Positions 33,677 to 42,762 of a DNA stretch of 64,000 bases are shown one piece after another. The position numbers were made by a program, and so were the translations under genes. Numbering within the stretch: position 1 is the first letter of the stretch; each line of letters starts with the position of its first letter. Below the pieces are notes generated by a model. It worked only from the letters and a program-made list of their open reading frames with translations, was not told the origin of the DNA and searched no databases. The DNA is from Faecalispora anaeroviscerum (GTDB lineage: Bacteria; Bacillota; Clostridia; Oscillospirales; Acutalibacteraceae): assembly GCF_947568225.1 (NCBI RefSeq), contig NZ_CANOOQ010000001.1, positions 2,480,001 through 2,544,000 of the forward strand. The letters run 5' to 3'.

Positions 33677-34525
33677 TTATAAGGTTGAAGAAGCGGCAGA
33701 TAAATCTGTTCCAAACCATTTTTTTGAAAGCTTTGAAATCGTGCCATCTTCAGACAGCTCGTTGAGTGCCTCCTGAACCTTTACCGTCAGGCTCTCATCC
33801 GCTTTTCGGAAGGCCACGGAATAGTTTCCCGTTTCGAGCGTTTCAGCCGGTTCAGACCCAGTTTGTCCCAAAATGCGGTATTGCTGAGGTGCTTGCTTGA
33901 GATAATACTCCGCGGAAACCTCGTCCATAATTACCGCGCTGATTTTTTTGCTGTCTAGAGAGCTTTTCGCCTCGGCGTAATCCTGATACGTGCCCAGCTG
34001 CGCCAGGCAGCTCTTGAATGCGGTGGAAGCTTCTACGGCCTGCTGGCCGCCGGAGCCATCCTTTACACCAACCCGCTGGCCCTTTAAATCAGCCAGATTG
34101 TTCAGCGGGCCATCGGCCAGTGCGAACACAACCTGATTACTCTTCATGTAGCCAAACGTCAGGTTTGCAGATTCGCTCTGCTGGGTGGGCTTACTGTAAC
34201 TGCTCCAGAAGCAGTCAATGTCTTCATCGCTTAAAGCCTGCTGAGATTTGGAAGGGGAGAGCGTTTTAAACTCAACCGCAACACCAAGCTCTTTTGCCAC
34301 CTCGCGGGCGCTTTCCACAGCGAATCCCGTCAGGTTGCCGTCTTTGTCGTAAAAAGACAGCGGCTCAAAATTTTCTTCCACACCTACTACCAATGTGTCT
34401 TTAGACCGTATTGTATTCCAGGACGGATCCGTGGGAGAGGAGGAACTCGAACTCACTCCGGAACAGCCTCCCATGGAAAATCCCATCGCACACACCAGCA
34501 ACAGCGCTGAAAGTGCTTTTTTCAT
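33677..34525 (-). CDS. amino-acid ABC transporter substrate-binding lipoprotein
   Basis: A 282-residue family 3 solute-binding protein. Lipoprotein signal with SMGGC (Cys 21), a Ser-rich linker, then DTLVVGVEENFEPLSFYDKDGNLTGFAV (about 42-70), a pattern typical of polar amino acid/cystine binders, and GQRVGVKDGSGG in lobe 2. An acidic ligand site Arg/Asp cannot be confirmed by eye. It stands alone: no permease or ATPase genes are adjacent, so it may serve a transporter encoded elsewhere or act as a sensor. Confidence 0.88.
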   Translation of the reverse strand: MKKALSALLLVCAMGFSMGGCSGVSSSSSSPTDPSWNTIRSKDTLVVGVEENFEPLSFYDKDGNLTGFAVESAREVAKELGVAVEFKTLSPSKSQQALSDEDIDCFWSSYSKPTQQSESANLTFGYMKSNQVVFALADGPLNNLADLKGQRVGVKDGSGGQQAVEASTAFKSCLAQLGTYQDYAEAKSSLDSKKISAVIMDEVSAEYYLKQAPQQYRILGQTGSEPAETLETGNYSVAFRKADESLTVKVQEALNELSEDGTISKLSKKWFGTDLSAASSTL

Positions 34526-34701
34526 AATTAGGTTCTCCTCTTTGGAATATCTTTAGTAAAAGTAAAATCATTTTAACTAGTGTAACATATTTGTAATCAT
34601 TTTACTCAAAAAAGTTCCAAAGGTAAAGTGCATTCGAAAAACCTTTACATAATGTTCATGAATTAGAAATAATTTAATCCAGAAATTGGTCGTTTTCTCC
34701 G

Positions 34702-35694
34702 CTATTTGGAAGAATCTTCCGGAGGAATGTTTTTAAAGAACTGATCCCAGTCAAAACCATCGCGGTCGGGGCCGGGGGTGCGGCCGGAGCTGATGTCGGT
34801 ATAATTACCGGAGGGCAGGTCGGGGGTTGCCGCCTCTTGCGGTTCAAGCTGTGGCTGCGCCTGAGTGGCAGACTGGTTTTTTTCACCGAGTGCCTGGGGA
34901 CGAGCCGCGGGAGCTTTGCCGGGAGCGGGCCTCGACATGGGGATGGCGGGAATCGGGCCGGTAACTCCGGTTGCGGCCGGGCGCTTTTTGACTAAAAAAA
35001 ACTGGCGATATACAAACAATACCACACCGGCCAGCCCGGCTAAGATCAATGCAATGCCGCCGAGAAGCAGACTCGAAATGCCGCCGGAGGAGCTGCTGCC
35101 GTTTGTCGGCGTGTCTTCCCTCAAAAATCCGTCAGTGCTGGCAAGGCTGCTGCCCGCGCCGGAAAGCAGTCCCTGCAAATCCTCAGAAGTAAAATCTGTG
35201 GGCGACCTGCTGTCCTGTGCGGCGGAGGCCACACCCGCGGGCGGTGCAACATACACGGGTGCTTTGGAAGAGGTTTGTCCACGGCTTGAGTGTTTGGAGG
35301 AGTTACTGGTTGCACCGGAATTCTCGGCTGGCTGGTTGCTAACCGGTTCGTCGGGTGTGCTTGTAATGCCGCTTTCGGTTCCGTTATTCTCATCCGTGCC
35401 GGAGCTGCTGCTGGTGTGCCCGCCTGTTCCGGAGGAGTTTTGATTCCCTCCGCTGCCGGTTGTGTCGCCGGGATCAGTCTGGCCGCCGTTGCTTAGTTCG
35501 GCAGCGCCGTTCGAAACGTCGGGCGGAGTCGGCAGGCTGTCTGTCGTTGCCTGCGAAATTCCGGCGTTGATTTCCTGCCCCTTCGGTGGCACATCACTGG
35601 TTGCGAAAGCGGTGGCGGAAAAAACCGACAAACTGAAAAGAACGGCTGCAGCCGCAGGAAGAAGCTTGCGCCGTTTGTGGGTAGATGTATCCAT
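34702..35694 (-). CDS. Ser/Gly/Pro-rich secreted membrane-anchored protein
   Basis: 330 residues: signal peptide about 1-31 (LLPAAAAVLFSLSVFSATAFA), a low-complexity Ser/Thr/Gly/Asn-rich outer region to about 205, a membrane helix at about 207-229 (LLLGGIALILAGLAGVVLFV), then a basic stop-transfer and a Pro/Ala-rich cytoplasmic tail ending in acidic FDWDQFFKNIPPED. Type I topology. No enzymatic domain is seen and I do not recognise the family. The tail could recruit a partner protein. GC-rich, with its own promoter. Confidence 0.75.
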   Translation of the reverse strand: MDTSTHKRRKLLPAAAAVLFSLSVFSATAFATSDVPPKGQEINAGISQATTDSLPTPPDVSNGAAELSNGGQTDPGDTTGSGGNQNSSGTGGHTSSSSGTDENNGTESGITSTPDEPVSNQPAENSGATSNSSKHSSRGQTSSKAPVYVAPPAGVASAAQDSRSPTDFTSEDLQGLLSGAGSSLASTDGFLREDTPTNGSSSSGGISSLLLGGIALILAGLAGVVLFVYRQFFLVKKRPAATGVTGPIPAIPMSRPAPGKAPAARPQALGEKNQSATQAQPQLEPQEAATPDLPSGNYTDISSGRTPGPDRDGFDWDQFFKNIPPEDSSK

Positions 35695-35742
35695 GGTTCA
35701 GAAGCCTCCGGTCGTTATCATTCAGAAAAGTAAATTGAATTT

Positions 35743-35772
35743 ATCATAGCACAAAACTGGGAAAAAATACAA
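35743..35772 (-). promoter_or_regulatory. promoter of the Ser-rich membrane protein gene
   Basis: TTGTAT and TATGAT with an 18-base spacer on the minus strand, about 45 bases before the start codon. Confidence 0.55.
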
Positions 35773-35839
35773 CCTGGATTTCGTGAACGGATTTGAAATT
35801 CTTTCTCTTTTCATTCACTTTTCTGCCGATGCGCCAGAA

Positions 35840-35886
35840 AAGCCCCGGACGCAGAAGATTTGATCTGCGGGCCGGGGCCTTTTTGT
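35840..35886. terminator. bidirectional terminator
   Basis: GCCCCGG...CCGGGGC outer arms and GCAGA/TCTGC inner arms; five Ts follow on plus and four on minus. It ends the GH1 transcript. Confidence 0.8.
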
Positions 35887-35917
35887 GGCCCGGAGGAGCG
35901 GGCCGATTGAAAGCCCG

Positions 35918-37243
35918 CTACAAAAGGCGTCCGTTTGTCCGTACGGTGCGGGCATACCATACGGCGGAATCCTTTGCGATGCGGCGCTGGGTGGGGTAAT
36001 GAAGATACACAAGACCCATCCGCTCGTCAAAGCCGTTGTTCCATTCAAAGTTATCGGTCAGGCTCCAGTGAAAATATCCGTTTACCGGCACGCCCTCGGC
36101 GCAGCATTCGCGCAGCTCCAGCAGATACCGGTGCAGAAAATCAATGCGGTCAGGGTCATGCACCTTGCCGTCCAGAAAAATCCGGTCGTTGCAGGACTGT
36201 CCGTTTTCTGTAATGTACATCGGCAGATGGTATCGCCGGTACAGCCAGCGCGGGCCGTAGCACATCACCTGTGGTGTTACCGGCCACTTCAGCGCGGTAC
36301 GCGGGAACCCCGGAATCCGCTCGGCATATTCTCCGTGTTCCTTTACCTGAGTACCGTTGTACACGTTTACGCCCAGAAAATCCAGCGGTTGGCAAATGAC
36401 TGCCCAGTCCTGTGCCGGAATGCTGCGGGAAAGCCCTTGCAGCTCGGGCGGAAGAGTGCCGAGGACGATGGCGTCCAGAAACCAGGTGTGGGTAAACCAC
36501 CACCGATCCCCTTTCGCGAGAAAGGAGGCGCGTTCGGCGGCTGCGCGGTTTTCAGCGGTGTTGTGCAGAGGGTAGCACAGCTTGCCGGTGGAGGCGGCGC
36601 CGACCTGCACCGGGCTTCCACTCGCCTGCCTGATGGTCTGTACTGCCAGCCCGTGTGCCAAAAGCGCGTTTGCGGCGCAGTCGAACAGCTCAGGGGTTTT
36701 CAGGCACAAGCCCGGGGCATGCTCTCCCGTGCCATAGCCCATCCCGATAAAGCATTGGGGCTCGTTTAACGTGCAGTAATGGCGTACTCGGCCGTCAAAG
36801 TGCCGGGCGATAAAGCCTGCGTACTCTGCAAAGGCCAGTGCAGTTGCGCGGCTGCGCCAGCCACCCTGACGCTCCAGTGCCAAAGGCAGGTCCCAGTGGT
36901 ACAGCGTAACGTGGGGGGTGATCCCTTCGGTCAGAAGCTGGTTGATCAAATTGTCATAATACTCGAGGCCCGCGCGGTTCGGTTCACCGCGTCCATCGGG
37001 GAAAATGCGGGGCCACGAAATGGAAAAGCGGTAGGCGGAAAGACCAAGCCGTTTCAGCAAACGCACGTCCTCACGGAAGCGGTGCAGGCCGTCGCAGGCG
37101 ATGTTGCCGGTTTCTTCGTTTCGGATTGCTCCGGGGCGGGTGCAGAATTCATCCCAGATGTTGTCGCCGCGCCCGGCTCGGTCACCCTCGGTTTGGTACG
37201 AGGAGCTTGCGGCTCCCCAGATAAAATCGCGTGGAAATTCCAT
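35918..37243 (-). CDS. GH1 beta-glucosidase
   Basis: A 441-residue family 1 glycoside hydrolase that cuts beta-glucosides (cellobiose or short cello-oligosaccharides) in the cytoplasm; no signal peptide. N-terminal FPRDFIWGAASSSYQTEG, acid/base TLNEP (Glu 161) and nucleophile YITENG (Glu 346) are present, and SLTDNFEW near the end forms the glucose subsite. Lack of a phospho-binding S/K/Y set cannot be checked by eye, but no PTS genes are nearby. ATG 37243 is used; an upstream ATG at 37297 lies in a palindrome. Follows the GH94 gene. Confidence 0.94.
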   Translation of the reverse strand: MEFPRDFIWGAASSSYQTEGDRAGRGDNIWDEFCTRPGAIRNEETGNIACDGLHRFREDVRLLKRLGLSAYRFSISWPRIFPDGRGEPNRAGLEYYDNLINQLLTEGITPHVTLYHWDLPLALERQGGWRSRATALAFAEYAGFIARHFDGRVRHYCTLNEPQCFIGMGYGTGEHAPGLCLKTPELFDCAANALLAHGLAVQTIRQASGSPVQVGAASTGKLCYPLHNTAENRAAAERASFLAKGDRWWFTHTWFLDAIVLGTLPPELQGLSRSIPAQDWAVICQPLDFLGVNVYNGTQVKEHGEYAERIPGFPRTALKWPVTPQVMCYGPRWLYRRYHLPMYITENGQSCNDRIFLDGKVHDPDRIDFLHRYLLELRECCAEGVPVNGYFHWSLTDNFEWNNGFDERMGLVYLHYPTQRRIAKDSAVWYARTVRTNGRLL

Positions 37244-37266
37244 AGGCACCTCACTGAAGCAAACTG

Positions 37267-37291
37267 TTTTCCCCCGCCTTCGGCGGAGGAA
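37267..37291. repeat. small GC palindrome, family copy f
   Basis: TTTCCCCCGCC / GGCGGAGGAAA arms with a three-base loop in the GH94-GH1 spacer; the cleanest copy of the family. Confidence 0.6.
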
Positions 37292-37303
37292 AGACAAATA
37301 AAA

Positions 37304-39730
37304 TTAGAGAACAACTGCAATAAAGCATTCGGTTTGGCCGGGGTGATGGGGAATCAGGTCGTCCGGCAGAGCCTTACCGTCTGCCAAAACGCCGGGCCGC
37401 TCGCCCTCCTGCGCGCGCCGTACCGAAATGTGGTATTCGGTGCCGCGGAACCACCGGGTCACCCGGTAGTGCGAAAGCTCCTGCGGCAGGCATGGGTGAA
37501 CCCGCAGTCCGTCAAAATCCGGCTGAATCCCGAGAATAGCCTGGCTGATGTTCACGAATGACCACGCGGCGGTTCCGGTGAGCCAGCTGTTTTTGGCCTC
37601 ACCATACCGCGCTGCGCTGCGCCCGGCAATCATCTGGCTGTATACATAAGGCTCCGTGCGGTGAATCTCGCTAAATTCCTCCACCCACGCGGGGCAGGTT
37701 CTGCGGTACAGGTCGAACGCGTTGTCACCATCGCCGAGAACAGTGTGAGCGATGCTGAACCACGGGTTGTTGTGGCAGAATACGGCGCCGTTCTCTTTGT
37801 ATCCGGGTGGGTAGCTGGTGATTTCGCCCAGCTCCTTGTGGTAGCTTGTGTAACAGGGGGTCAGCAGTTCTACGCCGAAGCGGTTGCCCAGCAGCTTGCG
37901 GGCACTTTTAAGCGCCTGCTGCGCCAGACCCTGCTGCACGCCGATGCCCGCCATCACGCAAAAGCCCTGCGGCTCAATGTAAATTTTGCCCTCTTCACAT
38001 TCGTGGCTGCCCACCCTTTGTCCTTTGGCGTCGTAGGCCCGCAGGAACCATTCGCCGTCCCAGCCATGTTCCAGCGTGGCGGCTTCCATTTGATAAACGT
38101 GCTGCTCCATCCACCGCTGCTCCTCGGCGTCGCCGTACCGGCGGCAGATTTCCGCGTATTCGCGGCCATATTTCACAAACAGGGCGGCGATCAGCACGCT
38201 TTCCGCCGTTTTGCTGTCAAAGTTCTGGGTGGTTTGAAAGCTCTCTCCCGGTTCCTCCGAAAAGCAGTTCAGGTTCAGGCAGTCGTTCCAGTCGGCCCGG
38301 CCGATCAGCGGAAGGCCGTGCGGCCCTAGGTGATTTAATGTGTAGGTGACGCTACGGCGCAGATGCTCGAACAGGGTTTGTTCTGAGCCTGCGCGGTTAT
38401 TAAAGGGGACCGGTTCATTCAGAATGGTTGCGTCGCCCGTTTCCCTCAGGTAAGCGGCGGTGCAGGCCACGAGCCACAGCGGGTCGTCGTTGAAGCCGGA
38501 GCCGACGTCGCCGTTTCCTCGTTTCGTCAGCGGCTGGTACTGGTGGTAGGTGCTGCCGTCCTCAAACTGGACGGCGGCAATATCGAGAATGCGCTGGCGC
38601 GCCCGGTCGGGAATCAGATGAACAAAGCCAAGCAGATCCTGGCAGCTGTCGCGAAAGCCCATGCCGCGCCCAGTTCCGCTTTCAAAATAGCTGGCGCTGC
38701 GGCTCATGTTGAACGTGACCATGCACTGGTACTGATTCCACACATTCACCATGCGGTTCAGGTTATCGTTTTCGCTCTCGAGGCGAAAGCGGCCGAGAAG
38801 AGCTTCCCAGTAGTCCGTAAGCTCACGGAGCGCGGCGCGGGCCTGCTCCGGGCGGGCGAATGCCTCCATTAAGCGGCGCGCGGGCGCTTTCTGAATCACG
38901 TTCGGCGCTTCCCATTTTTCTTCGGGAGGAAGCTCTGCGTAGCCCAACACAAAAATCAGCTCGCGGCTTTCGCCGGGTTGCAGAACGAGATCGACGCGGT
39001 GAGAGGCGATGGGGGACCAGCCGCTGGCAATGCTCCCAAAGCTGGTACCTTGCTGTACCGCCGCGGGGGACTCCCATGAACCGAACTGCCCGAGAAAAGA
39101 CTCGCGGTCGGTGTCGAATCCATTAACAGGAACATTGACCCCGTAGAACGCATAGTGATTTCTGCGCTCGCGGTATTCGGTTTTGTGGTACAATACGCTG
39201 CCGTCTACCTCTATCTCGCCAATGCTCAGGTTCCGCTGAAAATTCTGTGCGTCGTCCACCGCGTTCCACAGGCACCATTCCAGCGCGCTGTACAGCTGAA
39301 TCGTTTTCTCTGTATCCGTTGTGTTTTCAAGGCGCAGAAGATTGACCTCGCACGGCCTCTCCAGCGGCACAAAGCAGGTCAGTTCTGCGTGGATTCCGCG
39401 GCGCTGTCCCTCCAGTACCGTGTAGCCAAGGCCGTGTCGGCAGCGGTATTCCTCCAGTTCTGTCTTGCACGGCAGAAAGCCGGGGTTCCAGATATCGCCA
39501 CCGTCCTTTATGTAGTAGCGCCGCCCGCCCATATCGGCGGGTACCTCATTATAGCGGTAGCGGGTAATGCGGCGCAGCTTGGCATCCTGGTAAAAGCTGT
39601 ACCCGCCGCCTGTATTAGAGATCAGGCTGAAAAAACCACTGTTCCCCAGGTAGTTGATCCACGGCAAAGGAGTGGCCGGGGTCTGTATCACATATTCTCT
39701 GGCGCAGTCGTCAAAGTATCCGTATTTCAT
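37304..39730 (-). CDS. cellobiose phosphorylase (GH94)
   Basis: An 808-residue family 94 inverting phosphorylase, which turns cellobiose and phosphate into glucose 1-phosphate and glucose, saving ATP in anaerobes. Length and the N-terminal YGYFDDCAREYVI...TPLPWINYLG match cellobiose phosphorylase rather than cellodextrin or chitobiose phosphorylase. The acid catalyst lies in GRADWNDCL (Asp 480); FRDSCQDLLGF (359-369) and FCHNNPWF-like residues near the phosphate site are present. First gene of the minus-strand sugar operon, with an operator-like site at the promoter. Confidence 0.92.
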   Translation of the reverse strand: MKYGYFDDCAREYVIQTPATPLPWINYLGNSGFFSLISNTGGGYSFYQDAKLRRITRYRYNEVPADMGGRRYYIKDGGDIWNPGFLPCKTELEEYRCRHGLGYTVLEGQRRGIHAELTCFVPLERPCEVNLLRLENTTDTEKTIQLYSALEWCLWNAVDDAQNFQRNLSIGEIEVDGSVLYHKTEYRERRNHYAFYGVNVPVNGFDTDRESFLGQFGSWESPAAVQQGTSFGSIASGWSPIASHRVDLVLQPGESRELIFVLGYAELPPEEKWEAPNVIQKAPARRLMEAFARPEQARAALRELTDYWEALLGRFRLESENDNLNRMVNVWNQYQCMVTFNMSRSASYFESGTGRGMGFRDSCQDLLGFVHLIPDRARQRILDIAAVQFEDGSTYHQYQPLTKRGNGDVGSGFNDDPLWLVACTAAYLRETGDATILNEPVPFNNRAGSEQTLFEHLRRSVTYTLNHLGPHGLPLIGRADWNDCLNLNCFSEEPGESFQTTQNFDSKTAESVLIAALFVKYGREYAEICRRYGDAEEQRWMEQHVYQMEAATLEHGWDGEWFLRAYDAKGQRVGSHECEEGKIYIEPQGFCVMAGIGVQQGLAQQALKSARKLLGNRFGVELLTPCYTSYHKELGEITSYPPGYKENGAVFCHNNPWFSIAHTVLGDGDNAFDLYRRTCPAWVEEFSEIHRTEPYVYSQMIAGRSAARYGEAKNSWLTGTAAWSFVNISQAILGIQPDFDGLRVHPCLPQELSHYRVTRWFRGTEYHISVRRAQEGERPGVLADGKALPDDLIPHHPGQTECFIAVVL

Positions 39731-39758
39731 GGCGCTCCATCCTTAATATCAGCTTTAC

Positions 39759-39771
39759 GAAATCGTTTAAG
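39759..39771. promoter_or_regulatory. LacI-type operator-like site 1
   Basis: GAAATCGTTTAAG with a CG centre, just downstream of the GH94 start region, an expected repression position. Same core as sites at 39920 and 40055. Confidence 0.6.
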
Positions 39772-39780
39772 TATATTGAC

Positions 39781-39809
39781 ATTATAGGGCTGGCACGAAA
39801 AAAAAGCAA
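39781..39809 (-). promoter_or_regulatory. GH94-GH1 operon promoter
   Basis: TTGCTT and TATAAT with 17 bases between them on the minus strand, about 45 bases before the GH94 start codon. Confidence 0.7.
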
Positions 39810-39919
39810 TACCCAATTGGAAAAGCACTAAATATCTCTTATTTCCAACAATTTTTGACTGTAATTGATTTTTATCTAAATAATCATTTTCGAAAACGTA
39901 TTCTAAGTTTTGTAATATT

Positions 39920-39931
39920 TTAAGCGATTTC
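39920..39931. promoter_or_regulatory. LacI-type operator-like site 2
   Basis: Reverse complement reads GAAATCGCTTAA; the middle of three matching sites in the divergent spacer, suitable for DNA looping. Confidence 0.5.
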
Positions 39932-40054
39932 ACAAGAAATAGCACAGATTCCTTTAGGCTGCATTCGTTTATATTTACATATTATCACAAAAAACAGAAA
40001 AAATATTTTAAAAATCTATTGAAAAAACTTCAATACAGTGGTAATATGATTTCA

Positions 40055-40067
40055 GAAATCGATTAAG
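40055..40067. promoter_or_regulatory. LacI-type operator-like site 3
   Basis: GAAATCGATTAAG, with the perfect core AATCGATT, lies directly upstream of the -35 box of the regulator gene's promoter. Confidence 0.6.
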
Positions 40068-40074
40068 TAACCAC

Positions 40075-40103
40075 TTGCCCCGGTTCTGAAAATCCTTTAT
40101 AAT
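40075..40103 (+). promoter_or_regulatory. promoter of the LacI-type regulator gene
   Basis: TTGCCC and TATAAT with a 17-base spacer, 32 bases before ATG 40136. Confidence 0.7.
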
Positions 40104-40135
40104 GATCCCAGAATCTGAGGCGGAGGGATCCATTT

Positions 40136-41143
40136 ATGGTCACGATCAAGGATATTTCTGAAAAATGCGGTGTTTCCCGCGCAACGGTCAGCAAAGCGCT
40201 GAACGGGCATAAGGATATCAGCGAGAGCACCGGCCAGCACATTCGAAGCGTCGCCCGCGAAATGGGGTACCTGCCCAACGCCGCGGCCCGTTCGCTCAAA
40301 ACCAAAAGGACCAATAATCTGGGCGTTTTGTTCGTAGACAAAACCTGCAGCGGACTGACCCATGAGTACTTTTCAGCAGTTCTTGAAAGCTTTAAAGTGG
40401 AAGCGGAGCGCCTGGGGTACGACATCACCTTCATCAGCCGCAACATCGGTTCAGCCTCCATGAGCTATTATGAGCACTGCAAATACCGCGGGTGCGACGG
40501 CGTTGTAATCGCCAGCGTGGATTTCAGCGACGAGATGGTGATCGAGCTGGTGAAAAGTGAAATTCCCACGGTTACCATCGACCATGTATTTAACGGCCGC
40601 ACCGCCATTTTGTCCGATAATGTACAGGGAATCCGCGATCTGGTGGAATACGTTTACCAGTACGGGCACCGGCGCATTGCGTATATTCACGGTGAGGATA
40701 CCTCGGTTACCCAGAAGCGTCTGGCCAGCTTTTACCGCACCTGTGCGGAGCTTTCGATTGAGGTGCCGAATGAATATGTAAAAGGCGCCTTGTACCACGA
40801 CCCCAAGTCAAGCGGATTGGCCACGCGTGAACTGCTGGAGCTCCCCAATCGGCCCACCTGCATTCTCTACCCCGACGATTTTTCCTTTATTGGCGGCATG
40901 AACGAGATAGAGCAGCACGGCCTGCATATTCCGGAGGACATCAGCGTTGCCGGCTATGACGGCATTTATCTTTCCCAGGTTCTGCGCCCCAGGCTTACCA
41001 CCCTGCGGCAGGATACCGGCGTGCTGGGGCGTGAGGCCGCGGCGCGTCTCGTTGAGGCGATCGAACGCCCCAAGCTTGCCATCCCACAGCAGGTGATGGT
41101 GGCGGGGCATCTGATTCCCGGCAGCTCTGTTCGAAAGCTGTAA
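40136..41143 (+). CDS. LacI family transcriptional regulator
   Basis: A 335-residue sugar-responsive repressor. N-terminal helix-turn-helix (TIKDISEKCGVSRATVSKAL, residues 3-22) and hinge helix (NAAARSLKT), then a periplasmic-binding-protein-like sensor domain with NLGVLFVD, HEYFSAVLESF and SVAGYDGI. It sits between the divergent GH94-GH1 genes and its downstream transporter genes, so it most likely controls both with a beta-glucoside as ligand. GGAGGG precedes the ATG. Confidence 0.93.
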   Translation: MVTIKDISEKCGVSRATVSKALNGHKDISESTGQHIRSVAREMGYLPNAAARSLKTKRTNNLGVLFVDKTCSGLTHEYFSAVLESFKVEAERLGYDITFISRNIGSASMSYYEHCKYRGCDGVVIASVDFSDEMVIELVKSEIPTVTIDHVFNGRTAILSDNVQGIRDLVEYVYQYGHRRIAYIHGEDTSVTQKRLASFYRTCAELSIEVPNEYVKGALYHDPKSSGLATRELLELPNRPTCILYPDDFSFIGGMNEIEQHGLHIPEDISVAGYDGIYLSQVLRPRLTTLRQDTGVLGREAAARLVEAIERPKLAIPQQVMVAGHLIPGSSVRKL

Positions 41144-41253
41144 CGGCATACTCTCGGCGGGTGCGGGGATTGCAGAACCCTCTTTTTGTGTTGTGTCAGT
41201 TTCCCTTTTTTATAAAGGTTATAAAACGCATTATTTTAAGGAGGAGCTATGTT

Positions 41254-42645
41254 ATGAAATCATTCCAAAAGGCCACGGCCGCCCTACTGGCATCTTTGAT
41301 GCTGGTTTCCTCGGCGGGCTGCGGCGGCAACACCACCCCCGCTTCGTCGGCGGCTCCAGCGGAGTCTTCCGCCCCGGCAGCCAATACGGATTCCGCCAAA
41401 ACCCTTCGGATTTATGGCTGGAATACGGAGTTCCAGGACCGATTCAACAAGTATTTTAAAGATGCCGGTAAGGTGCCGCAGGGTATTAACGTGGAGTGGG
41501 TGATTACTCCGAACGAGAACAACGCCTACCAGAACAAACTCGATGCGGATTTGAAGGCACAGGATTCTGCCACCGACAAGATCGACATTTTCCTGATTGA
41601 GGCTGACTACGCGCTCAAATATGTGGATTCCGAATATACACTCGATGTGAAGGGCGATGTCGGCTTGACCGACGCCGACCTGAAGGATCAGTACGAGTAC
41701 ACGAAGGACATCGCGACAGACAGCAACAAGAAGCTGAAGGCAGTTTCCTGGCAGGCCACTCCCGGGCTGTTCGCCTATCGCCGTTCGATCGCCAAGGCGG
41801 TATTGGGCACCGATGACCCTGTAAAGGTGCAGCAGGCTCTGAGCGACTGGGATAAGTTTAACGCCGTCGCGAAAACCGCGTCCGGAAAGGGCTACAAGAT
41901 GCTTTCCGGCTACGACGATTCCTATCGTACCTTCGCGAACAACATCTCTTCCCCGTGGGTAGATGCGAACAATACGATCCACGTTGACCCCATTATGATG
42001 AAGTGGGTTGATCAGACGAAGGAATTCACTGATAAGAGCTACAACAACAAGACCTCTTTGTGGGCTCCCGAGTGGGGCGCCGACCAGGGCCCGAAGGGCA
42101 AGGTGTTCGGCTTCTTCTACTCCACATGGGGAATCAACTTTACACTGCTCAAGAATTCTCTGGCCAAACCTGTAACAGAGGGCGGCAAAGAGGAAGTGGG
42201 CAACGGTGTCTACGGCGATTACGCGGTGTGCCAGGGCCCGGCAAACTACTACTGGGGCGGCAGCTGGATTTGCGGCGCCAAGGGCAGCGACAATGTCGAC
42301 CTCGTTCGCGATGTGATGAAGACGCTGACCTGCGATGCGGCTACCATGAAGAAGATTACCGAGGATACCGAAGATTTTACGAACAACCAGACCGCGATGG
42401 GCGAACTGGCCAAGAGCGATTACAAATCCGCCTTCCTGGGCGGGCAGAACCACATTGCTCTGTTTGCCGAGGCAGCTCCCAAGATCAATATGAAAAATAT
42501 TTCTAAATACGATCAGGGCATGACAGAAGAATTCCAGAAAGCGTTTAAAGATTACTTTGACGGCAACGTCACCAAAGACCAGGCGCTGGATAACTTCTAC
42601 AAGGCCATTATTGAAAAATATCCCAATCTCAAACGTGCCTCCTAA
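41254..42645 (+). CDS. sugar ABC transporter substrate-binding lipoprotein
   Basis: A 463-residue family 1 (CUT1) binding protein. Lipobox SSAGC (Cys 23), a Ser/Ala/Pro-rich linker to about 47, then LRIYGWNTEFQDRF and a typical two-lobe layout with many Trp residues for sugar stacking. ATG 41254 follows AAGGAGG; an upstream start at 41161 would extend it without a site. With the two permeases it forms an importer, probably for cellobiose or cello-oligosaccharides given the neighbouring enzymes. A stem-loop after it likely protects its mRNA end. Confidence 0.9.
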   Translation: MKSFQKATAALLASLMLVSSAGCGGNTTPASSAAPAESSAPAANTDSAKTLRIYGWNTEFQDRFNKYFKDAGKVPQGINVEWVITPNENNAYQNKLDADLKAQDSATDKIDIFLIEADYALKYVDSEYTLDVKGDVGLTDADLKDQYEYTKDIATDSNKKLKAVSWQATPGLFAYRRSIAKAVLGTDDPVKVQQALSDWDKFNAVAKTASGKGYKMLSGYDDSYRTFANNISSPWVDANNTIHVDPIMMKWVDQTKEFTDKSYNNKTSLWAPEWGADQGPKGKVFGFFYSTWGINFTLLKNSLAKPVTEGGKEEVGNGVYGDYAVCQGPANYYWGGSWICGAKGSDNVDLVRDVMKTLTCDAATMKKITEDTEDFTNNQTAMGELAKSDYKSAFLGGQNHIALFAEAAPKINMKNISKYDQGMTEEFQKAFKDYFDGNVTKDQALDNFYKAIIEKYPNLKRAS

Positions 42646-42687
42646 TTTTTCTCCATTTATCAATCTTTCTAGGCGTCCTCCCTTTCA

Positions 42688-42712
42688 GGGAGCGGGCGAT
42701 TGCCCCGCTCCC
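42688..42712 (+). other. stem-loop after the binding-protein gene
   Basis: GGGAGCGGGC and GCCCCGCTCCC arms with a four-base loop and no T run. Such hairpins behind binding-protein genes commonly raise their mRNA level relative to the permeases. Confidence 0.6.
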
Positions 42713-42762
42713 TGGGGTCGGGAGCCTGTGTTTCCACAATCCCCTGATTTGAGGTGAACTCT

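Noticed and set aside
41284..42663. Minus-strand ORF of 459 codons
   Set aside because: Antisense to the sugar-binding lipoprotein gene; a by-product of codon bias.
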